Source of the DNA: Primula veris | Taxonomy: Eukaryota; Streptophyta; Magnoliopsida; Ericales; Primulaceae | Direction of reading: 5' to 3' | Length of the DNA: 64,000 nt | Assembly (NCBI GenBank): GCA_963682055.1 | Contig: OY821744.1 | Coordinates: 3,601,001-3,665,000, forward strand | Shown: piece after piece, positions 57,492 through 64,000 of the stretch | How the letters are laid out: each line of letters opens with the position of its first letter | Position numbering within the stretch: the stretch's first letter is position 1 | Position numbers and translations under genes: made by a program | The notes under the pieces: generated by a model | The model's database searches: none | Told to the model about the DNA's origin: nothing | The model's input: the letters and a program-made list of their open reading frames with translations, nothing else

Positions 57492-57843
57492 ATCTTAAAC
57501 AATATTATTTTTTGGTTTTTCTATTTTCGAAATAAGAAAGGACTTTTCTTTTTTATTTTATTGTTGTTGACGTCTCGGGTTTTATTCTCGCAAAATCATT
57601 GCTAGTTTACTAGAAATTGAAATTTGCACATAGAATAAATCCGAATTGGGTTTTAATCTTTTTATTCTAGAATACTATAAAGAATTCTTAGTGAAATCAA
57701 AAGTAATTTGATTTTCACGCTAGAATCTCTTTCATTGGTTTTTTATTCTTTTGAAGCAATCTAATTAAGTTATAATTAGTATTTGCGATTAAGAATTTTA
57801 GTTTTCTTGCGAGAAACTAAACGGTTTTAATTTGTCATTTCAG
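57492..57843 (+). other. Leader between the 5' LTR and gag
   Basis: AT-rich and without a recognisable Met-tRNA primer site. A splice-acceptor-like TTTGTCATTTCAG ends directly before the gag ATG at 57844. Confidence 0.45.
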
Positions 57844-59025
57844 ATGACTAATGAGGATCAAATACCCACCGTTTCTTCGGAAAACGTGCAGGGCGCACTT
57901 GTGATTGGCAGTAGCCATAACAATGCGAGCGCTGCGAGTGGGGGGGCTCAGGCTCAGGCTGAGGCCGACGCTGCTGCGGCAAAGGCTGCGGCCGACGCTG
58001 CTGCGGCAGAGGCTGATGCTATGGCTGCGGCTGCGGCCGCAGCACAGGCGGCTGCTAAGGCTGCGGCCAAGGCAGCGCTTGTGGCTGCGGCCAGGGCAAA
58101 GGGCAAGGCTCCGGCAACACCGGCGATGCCAATGTTGCCAACCTCTCAACTGGAGAGACCGGAAAAGTTTAGGGGCAACAACTTCAAACGTTGGCAGCAA
58201 AAGATGCTGTTTTATTTAACTGCCCTTAATCTGACCCGGTTTCTTAAGGAGTCTGCACCCGTCCTAAGCGAGGACGATGAGGACGTGCAGACGGTTTCGG
58301 CGGTGGAAGCGTGGAAACACGGCGACTACCTATGCCGGAACTACATCCTGTGTGCTCTGGATGACACTCTCTTCAGTGTATTCGAGCCCAAGGCTTCTGC
58401 AAAGGAGCTTTGGGAGTCTCTCGAACGAAAGTACAAAGTGAATAACGCTGGCGCAAAGAAATTTGTCGTCACGGACTTTCACGAGTACATGATGACTGAT
58501 GGGAAGAGTGTTATCGAGCAGGTTGAGGAACTCCAACTCATATACCATAGGCTTGAGGTTGAAGGGCTAGTTATCAACGAACCTTTCCAAGTGGCATTAA
58601 TGATTGAGAAACTGCCACCTTCTTGGAAAGAGTTTCAAAACTACCTGAAACACAAGCGAAAGACTATGACCTTGGAGGGACTCATTGAGAGGCTCAATGT
58701 TGAGCAAAGCAACCGCCGATCCGGAAGGAAAGGCGGTGGCGGAGCAGGCAACGCGGTTGCCAAGACCCATGTGGTTGAGGACGCTGTGTCTAAGCGGAAA
58801 CGCTTTGACAGCGGAGTCGGTGCCTCTCTCAAGAAGAAATTCATGGGAGACTGCTTTGTGTGCAACAAACCGGGCCATCGTGCCGCGGATTGTAAGATGC
58901 GCACCGACAAGCCCAAACCCCCCCCCCAAAGAGGAAGTTCCAAGGGAAAGGGAGGAAGAGGGCACCTGCTCAAGCTAATGTGGCTGAGGGAGGAGATGAT
59001 GCTGGACAGGACTATATGCACCTGA
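57844..59025 (+). CDS. Copia gag
   Basis: 393 residues from the ATG at 57844; the frame is open a little further upstream but without ATG. After a short N-terminus comes an alanine-rich stretch (about residues 30-90). The UBN2/gag region follows ([58 protein letters not shown]), and a zinc knuckle [14 protein letters not shown] lies near residues 337-350. The last about 30 residues are frame-shifted junk: after the C10 run at 58918-58927 the pol frame continues the normal protein. Gag packages the element's RNA in cytoplasmic particles. Confidence 0.85.
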   Translation: MTNEDQIPTVSSENVQGALVIGSSHNNASAASGGAQAQAEADAAAAKAAADAAAAEADAMAAAAAAAQAAAKAAAKAALVAAARAKGKAPATPAMPMLPTSQLERPEKFRGNNFKRWQQKMLFYLTALNLTRFLKESAPVLSEDDEDVQTVSAVEAWKHGDYLCRNYILCALDDTLFSVFEPKASAKELWESLERKYKVNNAGAKKFVVTDFHEYMMTDGKSVIEQVEELQLIYHRLEVEGLVINEPFQVALMIEKLPPSWKEFQNYLKHKRKTMTLEGLIERLNVEQSNRRSGRKGGGGAGNAVAKTHVVEDAVSKRKRFDSGVGASLKKKFMGDCFVCNKPGHRAADCKMRTDKPKPPPQRGSSKGKGGRGHLLKLMWLREEMMLDRTICT

Positions 59026-61724
59026 GTGCTGTGGTCTCGGAAGTGAACCTGGTGGGGAGCAACCCAAAGGAATGGTGGCTAGACACAGGCGCCACTAGTC
59101 ACATCTGTGCCAGCAAATGGATGTTCAAGACCTATACGGCCGTGGACAATGAGAGCTGCTTCATGGGGAACTCGGCTACTTCCAGGGTGGAAGGAAAAGG
59201 AACCGTGCTGCTGAAGATGACATCGGGAAAGGAGCTCACACTGAATGGCGTGCTCCATGTGCCGGAAATTCGCAAGAATCTGGTTTCCGGGTCCGTGATG
59301 GTGAACAAAGGATTTAAACTTGTATTTGAATCTGCAAAAATTGTAATCACTTTGAACGGAATGTATGTAGGCCGTGGCTATATGACCAACGGCATGTTTA
59401 AATTAAATGTTGGTACTCCGGCACCTAAGGCCGAGTATGCTATTATGGGTACTAAGGCCGAGGCCAGTACCAAGAATAATGTAACCGTTAACCTTGCCCA
59501 AGTGGCTAATAAAACGTCTTTTGCTTATTCTTGCGATTCATTTAATTTATGGCATGGTAGATTAGGTCATGTGAATGCTAATTCTATGAAGAAATTAATA
59601 TCACTGAATCTACTACCTAATTTTGTTTTTGATAAACAACATAAATGTGAGATTTGTGTTGAAGCAAAATTAACTAAGTCTTCGTATCAACATATTGAAC
59701 GAAGTACTGAACCTCTCGGTCTAATACATACGGATGTATGCGACTTAAAGTTTATACAAACGCGAGGAGGGAAAAAGTATTTCATCACGTTTATAGATGA
59801 TTGTACTAGATACTGCTATGTCTACTTAATGAGAAGTAAAGACGAAGCGGTAGAGAAATTCGCTCTTTATAAGACCGAAGTAGAAAATCAACTCAATAAA
59901 AAGATTAAAATGTTGAGGAGTGATAGAGGCGGTGAATACGAAGCACCGTTTGCGCAGATATGCGCAGAAAATGGCATTATACATCAAACGACAGCCCCAT
60001 ACTCTCCGGAGCAGAATGGGGTTGCTGAGCGTAAGAATAGAACGCTCAAGGAAATGATGAATGCTATGCTAATAAGTTCTGGGTTACCCCAGAACATGTG
60101 GGGGGAAGCGCTGCTTTCCGCAAACTATGTATTGAACAAGCTACCGCATAAGAAGCGTGATAAACCACCTTATGAACTATGGAAAGGCCATAGGCCGAGC
60201 TATAAATTCTTAAGGGTTTGGGGTTGTCTCGCGAAGATCCTTGTCTCGCTTCCTAAAAGAACGAGAATAGGGCCAAAGACGGTAGACTGTGTGTTCATAG
60301 GATATGCACAAAACAGTAGTGCTTATCGTTTTCTCGTGCACAAGTCGGATAATCCCGATGTGCATGCAGATACTATCATCGAAGCTCGAGAAGCTTCTTT
60401 CTTCGAGGAGATCTTTCCCCGCAAGTCTTCCGTAACTGTAGAGACTGAGGAGTCAAACAGTGAGGAAAATGTGGGGGCAAGTGAACCGTTGGAGGAAGAA
60501 GAAGAAGAGCCTCGACGTAGTAAAAGGGCTAGAAAGGAAACGACTTTCGGTCCAGATTTTGTAACCTTCATGATAGAAGGCGAACCGGCGACATTCAAAC
60601 AAGCAATGTCATCCCCGGAAGCCCAATATTGGGAGGAAGCGATCAACAATGAGGTTGAATCGATATTACAAAATCACACTTGGGAACTAGTGGATCTACC
60701 ACCCGGGTGTAAGCCACTAGGACACAAGTGGATCTTCAAGAGGAAGAGAAAGCTCGATGGAACAATCGAGAAATACAAGGCTAGGCTTGTAGTGAAAGGT
60801 TTTAGACAAACCGAAGGTGTCGACTATTTCGACACCTATGCTCCTGTCTCCAGGAAGACGTCAATCCGGATAGTCATTGCTCTCGCAGCACTGTTCGATC
60901 TGGAAATACATCAAATGGATGTTAAAACGGCGTTCTTGAATGGTGAGTTGGAAAAGGAAATTTACATGGAACAACCGGAAGGGTTTGTGGTTCCAGGTAA
61001 AGCTCACAAGGTGTGTAAACTTGTGAAGTCCTTGTATGGACTTAAACAAGCACCTAAACAATGGCACGAAAAATTTGATAGAGTGATGCTATCAAACGGT
61101 TTTCGGATAAACGAATGTGACAAATGCGTCTACGTAAAAGGAAATGAAAAGGACTACGTGGTAGTCTGCCTCTACGTAGATGACATGATTATAATAGGGA
61201 GTATTGATAACATCAACTCCACTAAGAAAATGTTGTCACAAAAATTCGAGATGAAAGACTTGGGTGTCGCTGATGTTATACTTGGTATGAAAATTACCAA
61301 GACATCAGACGGATATGCGCTATCTCAAACTCACTATGTCAGGCAGATGCTTGACAAATTTGATAAAGATAGTAGAGCTACATCCAGAACTCCGATAGAG
61401 ATCTCAACCACCCTGAAAAAGAACTTTGGGGAGAGTGTGAGACAATTGGAATATTCTCGAATAATAGGCAGTCTGATGTACGTCATGAACTGTACTAGAC
61501 CAGACATAGCCAACTCAGTGAGTAGACTGAGTAGGTACACCAGTAATCCCAATGAGGAACACTGGAAGGCCATCATGAGACTTCTCAGATACATGAGATA
61601 CACAGCAGACCGAGGGTTGCATTATACCAGATATCCAGCTGTACTGGAAGGGTATTCTGATGCAAACTGGATCTCGGATTCCAACAGTACACGATCCACT
61701 AGCGGATATGTGTTCGTGATGTGA
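58928..61724 (+). pseudogene. Copia pol: protease, integrase, reverse transcriptase, start of RNase H
   Basis: The frame that follows the C10 run is open to TGA at 61722-61724. Protease is [13 protein letters not shown] (59074 on). The pre-integrase region is [17 protein letters not shown]. The integrase finger uses H-H and CEICVEAK, and the core residues are Asp (HTDVCDL), Asp (RSDRGGEY) and Glu ([14 protein letters not shown]). RT starts near [19 protein letters not shown] and has the catalytic YVDDM near 61173. RNase H begins with [20 protein letters not shown], and the TGA lies right after YVFVM. There is no own start codon; expression depends on fusion to gag. Confidence 0.9.
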
Positions 61725-62225
61725 GGAGCAGCTGTCTCATGGAGATCATCCAAGCAGACGTGCATAGCTAGATCAACTATGGAATCTGAGTTCATAGCGT
61801 TGGATCTAGCAACAGAAGAGGCTGATTGGCTGAGAAGCTTTCTGGAAGGAATTCCAATGTGGCCGAAACCTATCCCAGCAATAAGCATGCACTGCGATAG
61901 TCAGTCGGCTATTGGACGGGCGCAGGATCATATGTATAATGGAAAGTCCCGACATATTCGTCGGAGACATAAATCCGTAAGAGAATTGTTAGCTAACGGT
62001 GTGGTGTCCTTAGATTTTGTGAGATCTAAAGACAATATAGCGGATCCATTTACAAAAGGCTTGACTCAGGTAGGAGTTGAAGTTTCATCGAGGGGAATGG
62101 GGTTGAAGCCCATTAAACTGGAAACCTCCTCAGAGGCAACCCAACCCGAACTGGATTCTCCAGCGTCGGGTTCAACGGGAAAACCGAACTGTGGGGGTGA
62201 CCAAACAAAGCACTCGGGAACTTAA
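61725..62225 (+). pseudogene. Copia RNase H, C-terminal part after the nonsense codon
   Basis: In the same frame as pol: [20 protein letters not shown], the RNase H Glu in [17 protein letters not shown] with Asp, and [16 protein letters not shown]. It ends at 62225. Only the single TGA at 61722-61724 separates it from pol, so RNase H is truncated in this copy. Confidence 0.85.
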
Positions 62226-62692
62226 GTTCCCAGCCCATTTCTAGGATGAAAGAGTGATAGACCTAGACCATCTTAAGGGTGAGCATGAGGCTCTTAATGA
62301 AAACAAGTATCTCGAAGGTCGAGAGGGGTGAGTCAGGACACCCTTGACTTGAAATCACCTATGACGAGTGTGTATGGCCGATACTATGTGATGAGCCATG
62401 GGCTAAATCACTAGAGCACTCGGTTGAACTTTGCCAAGGCAGTCCACGGCCAAATATGGACAACAACCAAAGGGCTTAGTAAGTGCTGTAGAGGGGACAC
62501 TGTGTGCGCATTACCCTGGTATGCACAAACGCTAAAGGGTTCAAGGCTTAAAGGCTACCCAATAGTAGCATATCAGATTTTACGTCACTACGGCAGGTTC
62601 AAGGCGCGCGCTACCTGTCCTTATGCAGTGAACTCTTGCGGTTTTCTCTCGTATGCATTTATGAGCATTTTATTTTCAGCCAATTGCATTCA
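62226..62692 (+). other. Copia 3' untranslated region
   Basis: Between the RNase H stop and the polypurine tract. A 98-codon frame at 62424-62720 has no motif. Confidence 0.5.
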
Positions 62693-62702
62693 TGTGGGGG
62701 AT
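62693..62702 (+). promoter_or_regulatory. Polypurine tract of the copia element
   Basis: TGTGGGGGAT directly before the 3' LTR start TGTTGG, the usual copia layout for plus-strand priming. Confidence 0.7.
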
Positions 62703-64000
62703 TGTTGGAAAAACATGTGAAAACATGGGTGTTTCCGAATGGTCACTGGACCAACTTCGAGTCATTATTTCGTGTAACAGCGCTGAGTTGTTTATACCGT
62801 ACTCAACGTGGTTGAGTAGCCCGTGTGACGAGCTTCGTAACGGTATATCACATGACCTATTCGGAGAATGGGTGTGAATACAAAGTGGCTTCAAAGTTGG
62901 TACCTCGGAAGCTCAAATCTGGAAAAACGAAATGGTTAATGAGAAAAACCATTTAGAATAATCCCATATTGGAAGATTAAGAGTTAATCTTACAATATAT
63001 ATACCATACCAACCCATGTAGTTATTAAACTAACATGTCCACATACACCTAAGAGTATTAGTGTGTACCACACACGCGCGCTCGCTCGTGTCTCGTGTCT
63101 CGGGTCTCGGGTCTCGGGCTCGGGCACGGGCACGGGCGTGGGCTTGGGCTTGGGCTTGGGATTTGGGATTTGGGATTTGGGATTTGGGGAATGTCTCGGG
63201 TCTCGGGTCTTGGGTCTTGGGTCCAAACCCGAGTAGGGAGTTTTGTATAAAATACAAAAGGAGTCCCTAGAGTTTCCAGCAAGAGAAACGTCAGCAATGA
63301 ATGAGATTAAATGCTGCGGTTTCAGAATTAAATTGAGCGGATTCTGTGGGTGTAACTCCCGGAATTAATGACCACAATTATGGCTGCGGTTTCTATAGAG
63401 CCTATAAAAGGCAGCCCTCCCCCTCTCATTTGAACACACCTTCATACACACAACTCACAGCATAAACATCATATAGAGAGAGAGAACCGCACCACCAACA
63501 GCTCGACCTGTGGTTCGGTGCCGGTTTCCATACGAGCCACTCTGAGATAGAAGTTGTACCTTGGGAACAAAGTCCCGAAACCAGAAACCTTTAAAGGTGG
63601 TTCGGGAAATATTGTTTAAGGTAAACTGCTCAGCAGTTGCCTCTTCTTTTACTTTTCTGTTATTTATTTTTTAGTCATTTACTTTCTGTCCATTTCATTT
63701 CAGTACCGTTTCATTTCTGTAATTTACTTTTCTGTACTGTTTCTTTTCTGTATTTACATTTCAGTACTGTTTACTTTCAGTCTTTCGATTCTGTTATTTA
63801 CTTTTCAGTTCTGTAATTTTCAATATTTACAAAAACCAGTCCGGCAGTTTTTTATTTGTTAAAAACCAGTCCGGCAGTTTTTTATGTTTTAAAACCAGTC
63901 CAGTTTGTTTTGTTTAAAACCAGTCCGGCAGTTTGTTCAAAACCAGTCCGACAGTTTGTTAAAACCAGTCCGGCAGTTTGTTTAAAACCAGTCCGGCAGT
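62703..64000 (+). repeat. 3' LTR of the copia element, cut by the window end
   Basis: Nearly identical to 56019 onward. By eye there are about five single-base differences in 1.1 kb, plus the 71-bp longer hexamer tract. The 22-bp array starts near 63832 and runs to the window edge, with one irregular, shortened unit near 63890. Confidence 0.9.
63403..63410 (+). promoter_or_regulatory. TATA box of the 3' LTR
   Basis: Same CCTATAAAAGGCAGCCC context as in the 5' LTR. It could drive transcription into the flanking DNA. Confidence 0.7.

Larger units (their letters stand above)
56019..64000 (+). mobile_element. Ty1/copia retrotransposon, nearly complete, cut by the window end
   Basis: 5' LTR, leader, gag, protease, integrase, RT, RNase H, polypurine tract and the start of the 3' LTR lie in order on the plus strand. 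Integrase before RT defines copia. The two LTRs differ by only a few bases plus a repeat-length change, so insertion is recent. The coding region has one frameshift (C10 run, 58918-58927) and one TGA (61722-61724). The bases left of the element are CTATA (56014-56018); the matching duplicate lies outside the window. Lineage within copia is not assigned. Confidence 0.9.

Noticed and set aside
57835..58219. Arg/Leu-rich frames overlapping gag
   Set aside because: They are shadows of the alanine-rich GC-rich gag coding stretch in other frames.
62424..62720. 98-codon frame in the copia 3' untranslated region
   Set aside because: No motif. It crosses the polypurine tract into the LTR.

Overview
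The window is nuclear DNA of a flowering plant, almost certainly a eudicot. The evidence is intron-split genes with GT/AG junctions, a Cf/EIX-type receptor-like protein, plant MITEs (Stowaway-like and Tourist-like), a Tat-type Ty3/gypsy element, a Ty1/copia element and AT-rich spacers. I cannot name the species. No bacterial features, tRNA or rRNA genes were seen.

Left part (1-30500), mostly host genes. A possible last exon of an upstream gene lies near 1351. An intronless receptor-like protein (RLP) gene at 4103-6874 sits between inverted repeats and has a duplicated promoter segment. A four-exon PPPDE/DeSI-type isopeptidase gene spans 10352-15098. On the minus strand, a nine-exon acyl-protein thioesterase-like gene (16353-20580) lies next to a single-exon receptor-like kinase gene of the At5g20050 type (24110-25441). 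Several MITEs, one nested in another, lie around these genes.

Middle part (30545-45783): a 5'-truncated Tat-lineage Ty3/gypsy retrotransposon on the minus strand. It keeps its 3' LTR (30545-31095) and a broken gag-pol (40858-45783) with protease, RT, two RNase H domains and integrase. Between pol and the 3' LTR are almost 10 kb of sequence read on the opposite strand. This holds five small coiled-coil ORFs, each with its own TATA box and most with a poly(A) signal. It also holds a large five-exon gene with a 'putative gypsy type transposon' (PF04195-like) domain, and a 37-bp minisatellite. I consider the mini-gene array the most interesting feature of the window.

Right part (46700-64000). 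A 7.4-kb non-autonomous Mutator-like element (47308-54709, with a near-perfect 9-bp target duplication) is built from two copies of a 3.7-kb block of A-rich repeats plus a 40-bp satellite. A young Ty1/copia element starts at 56019 and runs past the window end. Its two LTRs are almost identical, and its coding region carries one frameshift at a C10 run and one nonsense codon. A possible terminal exon of an unrecognised host gene (55643-55775, minus strand) lies just beside it.
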